Source of the DNA: Clostridiales bacterium
GTDB lineage: Bacteria > Bacillota > Clostridia > Christensenellales > Aristaeellaceae
DNA length: 64,000 nucleotides
NCBI GenBank assembly: GCA_017569285.1
Contig: CP069419.1
Span: 248,001-312,000 of the forward strand
Direction of reading: 5' to 3'
The notes beneath the pieces are model-generated. The model searched no databases. It saw only the letters and a program-made list of their open reading frames with translations, and was not told the DNA's origin. The stretch's first letter is position 1. Every line of letters begins with the position of its first letter. Of the stretch, positions 28,577 through 37,649 are shown piece after piece. A program made the position numbers and the translations under genes.

Positions 28577-28748
28577 ACCTGATTCCTCAGATAAATACAG
28601 CAGACAAAATACACTCCCCCTCATCTGCTTTGGTTGGTGCAAAGAAGTGAGTGCATTTTTAATAAAGGCCTTGAAACTACTGCTGTCAGTTTAACTTCCG
28701 AGATAATTGACTATGTCCCGCCCCGACAAGCTGGGATTCGCAAATCTC

Positions 28749-29093
28749 TTAAACAGAATATCCCAAATTAATATCAAAAGGTGCAATCAGCATCTTTTGC
28801 AAATCTTTATTGTATTGATCAAAATAAGTTTTTATGGCCTTGCCATAGTTTTCTTTTGTGTCAAACTCCCAGTATGAAAAATATTTAACGCACTTTACGA
28901 TTTTGGTTAACTCCCTTGGCGGCTCACCAAGTTCTATTCCATCTATGGTGTAAAATCTCTTGAAATACTTCAGGGATATGCAGCCTTCACATTTGCGCTG
29001 ATTTGCTGACATTTCCTCAATCTTTGCCTCAAATTGCTCGAGTCTGTCGGGCTTTACCTGAAAGAGTTTCATCTCAATAAAGGTTTTTTCCAT
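28749..29093 (-). CDS. Small ABM-like (dimeric alpha/beta barrel) protein
   Basis: A 114-residue protein resembling antibiotic-biosynthesis-monooxygenase-type dimeric alpha/beta barrels: FIEMKLFQVKPDRLEQFEAK at the start, then a central CEGCISLKYFKRFY strand and a YWEF strand. The start is supported by GGGGGA 7 nt upstream. Base composition is markedly more AT-rich than its neighbours, suggesting transfer. No enzymatic function can be assigned. The 170 nt separating it from the recombinase gene show no gene. Confidence 0.65.
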   Translation of the reverse strand: MEKTFIEMKLFQVKPDRLEQFEAKIEEMSANQRKCEGCISLKYFKRFYTIDGIELGEPPRELTKIVKCVKYFSYWEFDTKENYGKAIKTYFDQYNKDLQKMLIAPFDINLGYSV

Positions 29094-29172
29094 TATGCGT
29101 CCCCCAAAAGTTTCTTCGTTTCTCTGCAGGCTCTGATTTGTCGATCATAAACAAAATCAAAAGATAATCGTA

Positions 29173-30783
29173 CTATTTCATCAGCGTACGGATTTTTCCT
29201 GTCAGCGACTTGATCTCAGCGTTGGAATGCCCCTCCAGATCCCGGATCTTCTGCATCAGGCTTTCGCCTGCCTGCAGCAGTTCGCGGTACAGCTGTTCCT
29301 TTTTCACTGCCGGAGCGGTATTTCCGCTCTTTTTCTTTTCTTCCTTTTTGTATACAGGATCCGTCAGCCGGACCCATTCACCTGCAGCCAGGTCATAGCA
29401 TGATCCGGAAAAGGGCGCATATGCCGGTATGCCGAACCGTTCGGTAATCGCGGCCGCCAGGCCGGTACATGATTCATCATCCCCGTGGTTGACAAATACG
29501 GCCGCAGGTTTCCGGGTAAAGGAATCCACCCAGGCCAGCAGTCCGTTCCGGTCCGCATGCCCGGAAATCCCGCTCAGCAGCGTAATCTCTGCTTTGACAT
29601 CGATTGTTTCACCGAGGATTTTGACTTCCCTGGCTCCGTCATAGATAATACGGCCGAGTGTACCGACTGCCTGATACCCGGCAAACATCACGGTGTTCCG
29701 CTCATCCCAGAGGTTGTGCTTCAGGTGATGGCGGATCCGTCCGCCTTCGCACATTCCGCCGGAAGCAATGATTACCTTGGCTGTATCATCCGTGTTCAGT
29801 GCTTTGGATTCATCAGAAGACACCACGGTATGCAGTCCGTCAAACCAGATCGGGTTTTCACCGGAAATCATGACGGCCTTTGCGTCGTCATCCAGGCAGG
29901 CTGTATCGCACTGGAGAAAAATCGCGGTCGCTTCATTGGCCAGCGGACTGTCCACGTATACCGGAAAGTCCGGAAATTCCGGAAGCAGTTGCTTCTGCTT
30001 GATTTCCCGGAAGAAATACAGCAGTTCCTGCGTCCGGCCGACTGCAAAGGACGGGATAATCAGGGTTCCGCCCCGGCTGAATGTCCGCCGGAGAATATCC
30101 GTCAGTACCGGAATCGGATCTTTCCCGCCCTCATGAGTCCGTGTACCGTATGTGGATTCAATCAGCAGGTAATCTGCTTCCGCAATGGTCTGCGGATCCC
30201 GGATGATCGGCTGGTTGGTGTTTCCGACGTCGCCGGAGCACACGAGCTTGACCTTTTTCCCTTCATCCTCCAGGAAAAGCTCAGCAAAAGCCGACCCAAG
30301 CAGGTGCCCCGCATCCTGGAAGCGAACCGAAAGGCCCTCGTCAATCCGGATCAGGTCATCATATGCGCACGGCCGGAACATCCGCATGACGTTTGCCGCA
30401 TCCTCCGCAGTAAATGCCGGTTTCACCTCCGGAAGTCCGGTCCGCAGGTTTTTCTTTGTCTGATAGGCCGCGTCCGTCTCCTGGATGTGTGCGCTGTCCG
30501 CCAGCATGATATTGCAGAGATTCTCCGTTTCAGGCGTTGAATAGATCTTTCCCCGGAATCCCTGCTGGTAAAGCAGCGGAAGATTGCCGGAATGATCAAT
30601 ATGGGCATGCGTCAGGATTACATATTCAATCTGGCCGGGCTGCACAGGCAGTTCCTGCATCTGATAGCAGTTTTCTCCCTGTTCCATCCCGTAATCCACA
30701 ATCAGATACCGGCCGGATTTCCATTCGATCAGCGTACAGCTGCCGGTTACCTGGTGAGCTGCTCCGAGCAATGTCATCTTCAT
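29173..30783 (-). CDS. MBL-fold beta-CASP RNA-specificity ribonuclease
   Basis: Metallo-beta-lactamase fold nuclease of the RNA-processing beta-CASP branch. The 536 residues contain the zinc motif LTHAHIDHSG (about 56-65), DAGHLLGS, CSGDVGN, the beta-CASP segments IESTYGTRTHE and IPSFAVGRTQELLYF, and C-terminal SGISGHADRNGLLAWV and FVNHGDDES. After about residue 455 comes a lysine-rich helical tail, probably an RNA or protein contact. It likely acts in RNA turnover; exact substrates are unknown. The small Cys-rich gene lies upstream on the same strand. Confidence 0.9.
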   Translation of the reverse strand: MKMTLLGAAHQVTGSCTLIEWKSGRYLIVDYGMEQGENCYQMQELPVQPGQIEYVILTHAHIDHSGNLPLLYQQGFRGKIYSTPETENLCNIMLADSAHIQETDAAYQTKKNLRTGLPEVKPAFTAEDAANVMRMFRPCAYDDLIRIDEGLSVRFQDAGHLLGSAFAELFLEDEGKKVKLVCSGDVGNTNQPIIRDPQTIAEADYLLIESTYGTRTHEGGKDPIPVLTDILRRTFSRGGTLIIPSFAVGRTQELLYFFREIKQKQLLPEFPDFPVYVDSPLANEATAIFLQCDTACLDDDAKAVMISGENPIWFDGLHTVVSSDESKALNTDDTAKVIIASGGMCEGGRIRHHLKHNLWDERNTVMFAGYQAVGTLGRIIYDGAREVKILGETIDVKAEITLLSGISGHADRNGLLAWVDSFTRKPAAVFVNHGDDESCTGLAAAITERFGIPAYAPFSGSCYDLAAGEWVRLTDPVYKKEEKKKSGNTAPAVKKEQLYRELLQAGESLMQKIRDLEGHSNAEIKSLTGKIRTLMK

Positions 30784-30866
30784 GGGTCAACCGCCCTTTC
30801 ATGATGTTTTTATTTGATTTTGCCGCAGACTGCGAATATAATACAATTCGCCGGAAGGAACAGGCG

Positions 30867-31061
30867 TCAGGTCTGTTCGCCGGAAGGAATCTCCCCTTCC
30901 AGAATCACCCGGTCAATGGATACAGCACGGTATTCTGCGTCCCCGTTCACACATTTCATGCAGTTGTCGCAGATTTTCTCCGGATCCAGGTCGCACCGGT
31001 CGCATTCTCCGCATCCGATACACTCCCGGTCATACAATACACACTGGCGATGGACAGCCAT
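30867..31061 (-). CDS. Small cysteine-rich (ferredoxin-like) protein
   Basis: A 64-residue protein with closely spaced cysteines: CIGCGECDRCDLDPEKICDNCMKC, i.e. C-x2-C-x2-C-x2-C followed by C-x2-C-x2-C. This could bind an Fe-S cluster or zinc. The start at 31061 has GGAGGTG 8 nt upstream; a longer reading of the frame overlaps the promoter. I recall comparable small proteins in Clostridia but know no function. It lies upstream of the beta-CASP nuclease on the same strand. Confidence 0.75.
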   Translation of the reverse strand: MAVHRQCVLYDRECIGCGECDRCDLDPEKICDNCMKCVNGDAEYRAVSIDRVILEGEIPSGEQT

Positions 31062-31085
31062 CCCGGAATCACCTCCGTTTAGTTT

Positions 31086-31115
31086 ATTATACCCCTGTGG
31101 GAAAAGAAAGGTCAA
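31086..31115 (-). promoter_or_regulatory. Minus-strand promoter of the Cys-rich protein gene
   Basis: On the minus strand TTGACC (31110-31115), an 18-bp spacer and TATAAT (31086-31091). It overlaps the untranslated region just before the divergent methyltransferase gene. Confidence 0.75.
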
Positions 31116-31123
31116 GAAAGCAT

Positions 31124-32302
31124 ATGGCGTCTAAGGTTTATCTGATTCCCGGCAAGGAAAAGCGCGTATACAGCCGGCATCCCTGGGTTTTCCGCAGCGA
31201 TATCCATCATACGGAAGGTCCGTGCGCTCCCGGAGATGTGGTAAGTATCTATTCCGACAAGGGGCGTTTCCTGGCAAAGGCGTTCTACAACCCCAACAGC
31301 CAGATCGCGCTTCGTATTCTCACCTGGCAGGATGAGGAAATTGACCGCGCCTTTATCTTCCGGCGTGTTCACGATGCTGTTGAATACCGCCGGTCTTTCG
31401 CCGATCTCCGCAGCTGCCGGCTGATCTTTGCGGAAAGTGACCGCCTTCCAGCTCTGATTGCCGACGTGTTTGGCAGCACGGTGGTTATCCAGTGCATGTC
31501 GCTGGGAATGGAGCGTTTCAAGCAGGACGTAATCGATGCAATCGTTGAGGAAATCCATCCCGACGGCATCTGGGAACGGGATGACATTCCCGTCCGGAAG
31601 CTTGAAGGAATGGAAATGAGGACCGGTCTGCTGTATGGAAACGTTCCGGACCGGGTGGAAATGACGGAAAACGGAATTCGTTTCCTGGTGGATGTCAAGG
31701 AAGGACAAAAAACCGGTTTCTTCCTCGATCAGAAAGAAAACCGGGCTGCGATTGCTCCGTTTGTAAAGAATAAAAAAGTCCTGGACTGTTTCACGCACAC
31801 CGGCTCTTTCGCGCTCCATGCCGCACATTACGGCGCCGCGGATGTCACCGGTGTTGATATCAGTGATTACGCCTGTGAGTTTGCCACCGAAAATGCCCGC
31901 CTCAACGGGTTCGGGGACAATGTCCGCTTCATCGCGGCAAACGCATTTGACCTGCTCTCCGAGCAGAGCAAGGCCGGTCAGAAATATGATGTGATTGTCC
32001 TGGATCCGCCGGCATTTACCAAAACACGCTCCGCTGTGGAAAGCGCCCTGCGCGGATATAAGGAAATCAACCTGCGCGCCATGAAGATGGTGGTTCCGGG
32101 TGGATATCTGATTTCCTGCTCCTGCAGCCAGCACGTGACGCCGGATCTTTTCAAAAAAATGATCCAGGATGCCGCGTATGATGCCCGGGTTTCCCTCCGG
32201 CAGGTGGAATTCCGCAGTCAGGGAAAAGATCATCCGATCCTCCCCGCCGCTCCGGAAACCGAATACCTGAAATGCGGTATCTACCAGGTGTTCCCCGTCT
32301 GA
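31124..32302 (+). CDS. Class I SAM-dependent rRNA methyltransferase (RlmI-like)
   Basis: Probable 23S rRNA 5-methylcytidine methyltransferase. The 392 residues (start at ATG 31124; the GTG at 31097 lies inside the divergent promoter) have an N-terminal PUA domain (HPWVFRSDI, about 1-75), a central region, and a Rossmann methyltransferase with VLDCFTHTGSFALHAA (about 220), VLDPPAFTKTR and the catalytic SCSCSQHV. The ribosome site is weak (AAGAAAG). Confidence 0.9.
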   Translation: MASKVYLIPGKEKRVYSRHPWVFRSDIHHTEGPCAPGDVVSIYSDKGRFLAKAFYNPNSQIALRILTWQDEEIDRAFIFRRVHDAVEYRRSFADLRSCRLIFAESDRLPALIADVFGSTVVIQCMSLGMERFKQDVIDAIVEEIHPDGIWERDDIPVRKLEGMEMRTGLLYGNVPDRVEMTENGIRFLVDVKEGQKTGFFLDQKENRAAIAPFVKNKKVLDCFTHTGSFALHAAHYGAADVTGVDISDYACEFATENARLNGFGDNVRFIAANAFDLLSEQSKAGQKYDVIVLDPPAFTKTRSAVESALRGYKEINLRAMKMVVPGGYLISCSCSQHVTPDLFKKMIQDAAYDARVSLRQVEFRSQGKDHPILPAAPETEYLKCGIYQVFPV

Positions 32303-32314
32303 TAAAGGCAGGCG

Positions 32315-33214
32315 TTATTTGTCCTCATAGCCGAGTGTTTTCAGGTCCGACGCGTTGTTCCGCCAGTCGGGCCTGATTTTTACCCAAAGCTTCAGATTGA
32401 TATGGGTATCCAGGAGCCGCTCAATATCCAGCCGGGCTTCGGTGCCGATTGTCTGCAGCATGGCTCCGTGTTTCCCGATAATGATGCCTTTGTGGGCATC
32501 TCTTTCACAATAGATCGTTGCGTTGATCTCCGTCAGGTCGTCCCGGATCTTCTCGATTCCGAGGATTTCAACCCCGATTCCGTGCGGCACTTCATCCCGC
32601 AGATGACAGAGTGCCTTTTCGCGGATGATTTCCGCGCAGAGGACCCGTTCGGGCTGATCGGTCATCATATCGTCCGGGAAGTACTTCGGTCCTTCCGGCA
32701 GATATTTCCGCAGGTTGGCATTCAGCTCCTCGAGCCCGGCGCCGGTCTTTGCGCTGACGGGGATAATTTCGTCAAACGCATATTCAGCAAAACGTGCTGT
32801 CGCTTCCAGAACAGCATCCGGCCGGATCAGGTCAATCTTGTTCAGTGCCAGGATCTTCGGTACCTTCCGGGATACCACATCCGCCGCGATCGCCATGTCC
32901 CTGTCCGTGATATGGGACGCGTCGGCGATCATCAGCACGCAGTCCATCCCGTCCATTGCGGTATGAACGGACTGCATCATATATTCCCCGAGGCGGGTCC
33001 GCGGCTGGTGAATACCGGGCGTATCCAGGAATACCATCTGGTCATGCTCATGCGTCACTACACCCATAATCCGGTTCCGGGTCGTCTGCGGGCGGTTGGA
33101 TACAATCGCTACCTTTTCACCGATCATGGCATTCATCAGCGAAGATTTTCCGACATTCGGAAGGCCGACAATGGTAATAAACCCGGAATAAAAAGCATTC
33201 TCTGCAGGCTTCAT
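32315..33214 (-). CDS. era: GTPase Era
   Basis: Ras-like GTPase binding 16S rRNA and needed for 30S maturation. The 299 residues have G1 GLPNVGKSSLMN, the switch region SNRPQTTRNR, DTPG, NKID and a C-terminal KH domain (about 200-299) ending in WVKIRPDWRNN. ATGA overlap with the upstream ybeY-cdd gene. Its stop faces the methyltransferase stop only 12 nt away, and I see no terminator between them. Confidence 0.97.
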   Translation of the reverse strand: MKPAENAFYSGFITIVGLPNVGKSSLMNAMIGEKVAIVSNRPQTTRNRIMGVVTHEHDQMVFLDTPGIHQPRTRLGEYMMQSVHTAMDGMDCVLMIADASHITDRDMAIAADVVSRKVPKILALNKIDLIRPDAVLEATARFAEYAFDEIIPVSAKTGAGLEELNANLRKYLPEGPKYFPDDMMTDQPERVLCAEIIREKALCHLRDEVPHGIGVEILGIEKIRDDLTEINATIYCERDAHKGIIIGKHGAMLQTIGTEARLDIERLLDTHINLKLWVKIRPDWRNNASDLKTLGYEDK

Positions 33215-34107
33215 TTCTCTGACTCCTTTGTTTCCAGTTCGATGCTGAATGGCAGCAGCTCGGAAAGATTCTTCTCAATCACCTGTCCGTTCGAGCACAG
33301 CAGGATCCGGATGGCCGGTGCGAATTCAGCCAGCACCTGGCGGCATGCGCCGCAAGGCCAGGGGGTCTGGTTCGCGGCAATTGCAATTGCGTCAAACGAC
33401 CGCGTTCCCTCGCTGACTGCTTTGAATACCGCCGTTCTTTCCGCGCAGTTTGTCAGTCCGAATGAAACGTTCTCAATATTGCACCCGGTAAAAACACGTC
33501 CGTCTGTACCCCGGATTGCAGCGCCGACCGGAAACCCGGAATAAGGAGAATAGCTCTTTTCCATTGCTTTTACCGCTGCCTGAACCAGTTCCCTGTCAGC
33601 ATCCGTTATCCCCGTTTCCCGGAGAACCGATACTTCAGAAAGGACTTTTTCTTCCATCCTGCGCATTTTTGCCTTGTCCCCCTCTTCCATATGGTCATAC
33701 CCCATCAGGTGGCAGATTCCATGAACCAGCAGATAGGCCGCTTCCCTCTCCGGTGAATGGCCGTATTCCGCTGCCTGGGCAAAGATATGCGGTACCGCAA
33801 TCACAATATCTCCCAGGAAGCATGCATTCAGTTCATCGTCATATTCCTGCTGCAGCAGTTTTCCGCACTGTCCTGCTGTCATGCCGGCAGGATAATCAAC
33901 CGTCGGAAAGGACAGCACATCCGTGCTCCGGCTGATACCGCGAAATTCGGAGTTGATTTCCGATATGGCATTGTCATCGCACAGCCGGACAGAAATCGCG
34001 ACAGGCACTTCAATCCCTTCGGATACTGGACACTGGTCCGCTGCTTCCTGCATCTTTTTCCGGATCGAAGGATCAAGCTCCTGCTCACCGGTCCATTCAA
34101 TTCTCAT
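33211..34107 (-). CDS. Fusion: YbeY rRNA-maturation endoribonuclease + cytidine deaminase
   Basis: One 298-residue chain joins two enzymes usually encoded by neighbouring genes. Residues about 1-160 are YbeY, with LVHGICHLMGYDH holding the three zinc-binding His. After a linker of a few residues (RETGITDAD), residues about 170-298 are a cytidine deaminase with YSPYSGFPVGAA, the catalytic NCAERTA (zinc Cys, Glu) and PCGACRQ. Both sites look intact. I chose the second of two adjacent ATGs because GAGGAA lies 7 nt before it. It overlaps the HD gene upstream by 11 nt and era downstream by 4 nt. Clostridial clusters often read ybeY-dgkA-cdd-era; dgkA is absent here. Sequencing error seems unlikely because the linker is clean, but it is not excluded. 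Confidence 0.92.
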   Translation of the reverse strand: MRIEWTGEQELDPSIRKKMQEAADQCPVSEGIEVPVAISVRLCDDNAISEINSEFRGISRSTDVLSFPTVDYPAGMTAGQCGKLLQQEYDDELNACFLGDIVIAVPHIFAQAAEYGHSPEREAAYLLVHGICHLMGYDHMEEGDKAKMRRMEEKVLSEVSVLRETGITDADRELVQAAVKAMEKSYSPYSGFPVGAAIRGTDGRVFTGCNIENVSFGLTNCAERTAVFKAVSEGTRSFDAIAIAANQTPWPCGACRQVLAEFAPAIRILLCSNGQVIEKNLSELLPFSIELETKESEK

Positions 34108-36466
34108 CATTCGGTTCCTCTGCCGTTTTTTCAGCGGCTGTTGTATCTTCGGATGCCGCTGCCGTCCGGGCGGGCGCTTCCGGTGCCTGAACGGTTTTTT
34201 CCACCGTGGGAGCCGGTGCTGCCTTTTCCGGACCAGCTGCTGCCGGCTGAGGCTCTGCCTTAGGCACCGCAATATCCTGAACCGTGCCGTTCGCGTTCAC
34301 ATAATGGCGGACGGTCGGATATTCAATCCGCTCATGGTACACACCCCGCAGGATTCCGGAAAATGCCTTACAGATATCATCAATATCCGACAGGGACAGC
34401 GGGCTTTCGCTCAGCTGGCCGTCCTCCAGTTTCGACCGGACCAGACGTTCAATAAACTGGTCGATTTCCTTCGGGGTCGGATCCTTCATGGAGCGGACCG
34501 CCGCTTCAATCGTATCGGCCAGCATGACAACGGCCGCTTCTTTGGTATTGGGTTTCGGGCCGGCATACCGGAACTCATTGATGTCCACATGATTTCCGTC
34601 GGACATCTGCAGTGCCTTGTGATAGAAGAACATTACGGGAGTATCGCCATGATGCTGCAGGATAATGTTCTGGACCTCCTCCGGAATATGTTCTTTCTGG
34701 GCCAGCAGCGCACCATCCATCGTATGGCTTGTAACGATTGCAGCGGAAATATACGGATCCGTCCGTTCATGCGGATTGTCGCCGGTCTGGTTTTCCTTGA
34801 AATATCCGGGCCGCTTCAGTTTTCCGATATCATGGTAATAGGCGCCGGCCCGCGCAAGATACGGATTGGCCTGGATTTTGTCAGCAGCCGCTTCCGCCAG
34901 ATTGGCCACGATAATGGAATGATGATAGGTGCCGGCAGCTTCAATCATCAGCCGCTTCATCAGCGGCTGATTCGGGTTGGTCAGCTCCAGCAGGCGGCTG
35001 GGTGTTGCCAGCCGGAATACGACTTCAAACGCAGGCTGCAGTGCAACCGCAAACAACCCGCTCAGCATCCCGCCGCCAAGTGTCCAGGCTCCATCCGTCA
35101 GAATGCTCAGCGATTCCACAGATGTGAGCCACTTGACAATCACCAGCAGCAGGATCCCCGCAATGCCGGACAGCAGTCCGGCGATCAGAACCCGTACACG
35201 CTGCGGACGTCCTTTCAGGAACCAGATCGACAGCGTGCCTTCTGTCAGCGTCATCGCCATCAGGAGTACCACTTCATGGAATGTACTGCTGCTCCTTCCT
35301 GCAGTCAGGAATGAAATCAGCAGTGTAAGTGCCAGCGTCAGGCAGATACCGGCCCGGTATCCGATCAGCATCGTCCCCAGGATGGATCCGAGGGCAAGCG
35401 GAATCAGGAATGAACTGGGGAGCAGCTGGAAAACCGCTGCCAGGATCATGCACAGAATCAGGATCAGCAGTACCACAGACAGCTTCCGGACATCGGTCAG
35501 GATATCCCGGTTCAGAAGCTTCAGGCACATGATCAGGATCACCATGGACAGGATTACCGCGGCCAGGGATCCGCCATAGGCAGAGTAATCATAGGTACCG
35601 TCCTTGAGCAGGTTCAGCGACCTGAGCACCTGGATCTGCGCGTATGTAATTGTATTTCCCTCAACGATAACCGGTTCGCCCTGCAGGATGGTCACCGGAT
35701 CAACAGAATCCATAGCCTCGCTGCGGGCTCTTTCCGTTGCTTCCGTATCGATGATGTAATTCGGCCGGATGCACTCCCGCAGGATAGTGGGAATGATATC
35801 ATTCATGCGCATTTCAATATCCAGTTCCGGATAATACGCATTGAAGTCCTCCACCATCACTTTGATGAGATCTTCCGTCTGTCCTTCGTACAGATTGGAG
35901 TTCATTTTGATGGAAACGGCTTTGGTCACGATGGAAACCATGGTCTCAAAGTCGGTATAGTTTGTTTTCATCAGAATCCGGATCTGGTTCCCGGACAGCG
36001 GAACGGAATTGAGGTACTCAATTGTAGCGTATTCTATTTCGTCTTCGGTAAAGCGGTCGCCCCGTCCGGGCTCGCTTGTGCGCAGCTGTTCACCGTAGCG
36101 CTGGATGGACCGGAGTTCATCGAAAGCGGATTCCAGGGAAGCCATCACATCCTGCTTGACGTTGGAGTAGACATACTGGATTTCCGTCTTGGCTGCTGCC
36201 GTTTCCCGCCTTTCCTGGGTCCGGACCTCATCCACCACATCACGGGTCGCCCAGATCGTCTCATGGGCTACCGCGCCTTCCTTCAGGTCATACTTTTTGG
36301 GTGTGCAGACAAAAAAGAACAGCACAAAAATGATCAGTGCGGATGCAATCACCAGTAAAGTACACCTGCATGCGGGGGAGCCAAACCATTTCCTGAGCTT
36401 TTCGCCGGCTATCCGGCTGTTCCGCGCCTTTCCGGCTTCCGCATGGTTTTCCTGGGCGTTTGTCAT
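34097..36466 (-). CDS. 7TM-HD (PgpH-type) cyclic-di-AMP phosphodiesterase family protein
   Basis: Membrane HD-domain protein; the PgpH/YqfF family hydrolyses c-di-AMP in Listeria and relatives. The start at 36466 has GGGAGTG 9 nt upstream; earlier in-frame TTG and ATG lack good sites. 789 residues: one N-terminal membrane segment (about 30-50), a large extracellular 7TMR-HDED domain (to about 290), a seven-helix membrane region (about 295-490) and a cytoplasmic HD domain with TYHHSIIV, YYHDIGK and ILQHHGDTP (about 515-715). An Ala/Pro/Glu-rich low-complexity tail of about 70 residues ends the protein and overlaps the ybeY start. Between phoH and ybeY, the usual place for this family. Confidence 0.93.
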   Translation of the reverse strand: MTNAQENHAEAGKARNSRIAGEKLRKWFGSPACRCTLLVIASALIIFVLFFFVCTPKKYDLKEGAVAHETIWATRDVVDEVRTQERRETAAAKTEIQYVYSNVKQDVMASLESAFDELRSIQRYGEQLRTSEPGRGDRFTEDEIEYATIEYLNSVPLSGNQIRILMKTNYTDFETMVSIVTKAVSIKMNSNLYEGQTEDLIKVMVEDFNAYYPELDIEMRMNDIIPTILRECIRPNYIIDTEATERARSEAMDSVDPVTILQGEPVIVEGNTITYAQIQVLRSLNLLKDGTYDYSAYGGSLAAVILSMVILIMCLKLLNRDILTDVRKLSVVLLILILCMILAAVFQLLPSSFLIPLALGSILGTMLIGYRAGICLTLALTLLISFLTAGRSSSTFHEVVLLMAMTLTEGTLSIWFLKGRPQRVRVLIAGLLSGIAGILLLVIVKWLTSVESLSILTDGAWTLGGGMLSGLFAVALQPAFEVVFRLATPSRLLELTNPNQPLMKRLMIEAAGTYHHSIIVANLAEAAADKIQANPYLARAGAYYHDIGKLKRPGYFKENQTGDNPHERTDPYISAAIVTSHTMDGALLAQKEHIPEEVQNIILQHHGDTPVMFFYHKALQMSDGNHVDINEFRYAGPKPNTKEAAVVMLADTIEAAVRSMKDPTPKEIDQFIERLVRSKLEDGQLSESPLSLSDIDDICKAFSGILRGVYHERIEYPTVRHYVNANGTVQDIAVPKAEPQPAAAGPEKAAPAPTVEKTVQAPEAPARTAAASEDTTAAEKTAEEPNDEN

Positions 36467-36519
36467 AAAGTTTTTCACTCCCGTCTGCATCCATTCCAAT
36501 CCGTTATGCCGGAATGGCG

Positions 36520-37482
36520 TTATGCCGGATCGTGCTTCTTTTCGTATGCTTCCACGATTCTCTGCACCAGTTCATGGCGGACAATGTCTTTCCCCGTCAT
36601 CTCCACAATACCGATTCCGGGGATTCCCTTCAGCAGGGAGATCGCTTCCGCCAGTCCGGACTGCTTGCCCTGCGGCAGGTCCGTCTGGGTGATGTCCCCG
36701 GTCACGATCACCCGGGAGTTGAAGCCCATCCGCGTCAGGAACATTTTCATCTGTTCCGATGTGGTGTTCTGGGCTTCATCCAGGATAATAAAGGCATCGG
36801 ACAGCGTACGTCCACGCATATAAGCCAGCGGTGCAACCTCCACCGTTCCCCTTTCCATCAGGCGGGTATACGAATCGGCGCCCATAAAATCATACATGGC
36901 ATCGTACAGCGGGCGGAGGTACGGATCCACCTTCTGGGTCAGGTCGCCCGGAAGGAAGCCGAGCTTTTCGCCGGCTTCCACAGCCGGCCGGGTCAGGATG
37001 ATCCGTTCAACTTCCTTGTTTTTCAGCGCCATAACCGCCAGGGCCATCGCCAGGTATGTTTTTCCGGTTCCGGCCGGGCCGATCGCAAAGGTGAGCATGT
37101 TCTGCCGGATTGCATTCACATACTGCTGCTGTCCGATCGTCTTGCAGGTAATCTGCTTTCCCCGGTGGGTTACCGCAATCACATTTTTGAATGTTTCTTC
37201 GATCTGCTCTTTTTTGCCTTCCCGGATCATGGCAATTACATACCGGATCCGGACACGGTCCACATATTCATGCCTTCTGATCATGGAAAGCAGGGTTTCG
37301 ATCACCTGTTCCGGCAGATCCAGGCGGTCTTCCTCGCCCTGGATCACCAGCTTGTTTCCCCTCAGCGCAGTTGTAACGCCGCATTCCTGTTCAATCAGTG
37401 CGATATTCTGGTCATTCAGACCGAACAGGGATACATATGCATCCATGGAATCGGCGGACAGGATCATTTCCCGGCTCGTCAT
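36520..37482 (-). CDS. PhoH family ATPase
   Basis: P-loop ATPase of the PhoH/YbeZ family, linked by conserved neighbourhood to YbeY and rRNA maturation. About 320 residues: an N-terminal KH-like segment (LRGNKLVIQGEED), Walker A GPAGTGKTYLAMA, ILTRPAVEAGEKLGFLPGD, and Walker B FIILDEAQNTT. I place the start at ATG 37482; the TTG one codon earlier is equally spaced from GAAGGGAAG. The longer frame to 37548 runs into the promoter and is rejected. First gene of the minus-strand operon phoH-HD-ybeY/cdd-era. Confidence 0.93.
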   Translation of the reverse strand: MTSREMILSADSMDAYVSLFGLNDQNIALIEQECGVTTALRGNKLVIQGEEDRLDLPEQVIETLLSMIRRHEYVDRVRIRYVIAMIREGKKEQIEETFKNVIAVTHRGKQITCKTIGQQQYVNAIRQNMLTFAIGPAGTGKTYLAMALAVMALKNKEVERIILTRPAVEAGEKLGFLPGDLTQKVDPYLRPLYDAMYDFMGADSYTRLMERGTVEVAPLAYMRGRTLSDAFIILDEAQNTTSEQMKMFLTRMGFNSRVIVTGDITQTDLPQGKQSGLAEAISLLKGIPGIGIVEMTGKDIVRHELVQRIVEAYEKKHDPA

Positions 37483-37520
37483 CAATCCATATGACTTCCC
37501 TTCACCAAAACTTCCATTAT

Positions 37521-37548
37521 ATGATACTATTTTTATCACTTTTGTCAA
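37521..37548 (-). promoter_or_regulatory. Promoter of the phoH-era operon (minus strand)
   Basis: Minus-strand TTGACA (37543-37548), a 16-bp A-rich spacer and TATCAT (37521-37526). An overlapping TATAAT (37517-37522) has a 20-bp spacer and is less likely. Confidence 0.65.
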
Positions 37549-37616
37549 ATAGGATCCTGGCCGGTTTTCCGTTGTCCCGAACAGAAAAAAAACACCTGCT
37601 TCTCCTTGTCATTCCG

Positions 37617-37645
37617 TTGACACAATGCCCCATTTATGATACGAT
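37617..37645 (+). promoter_or_regulatory. Promoter of the T-box operon
   Basis: TTGACA (37617-37622), 17-bp spacer, TACGAT (37640-37645), immediately upstream of the T-box leader. Confidence 0.8.
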
Positions 37646-37649
37646 TCCG

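Noticed and set aside
28577-28748. Possible regulatory RNA or terminator after the tyrosine recombinase
   Set aside because: Only 5-bp complementarities are visible and no T tract; nothing supportable.
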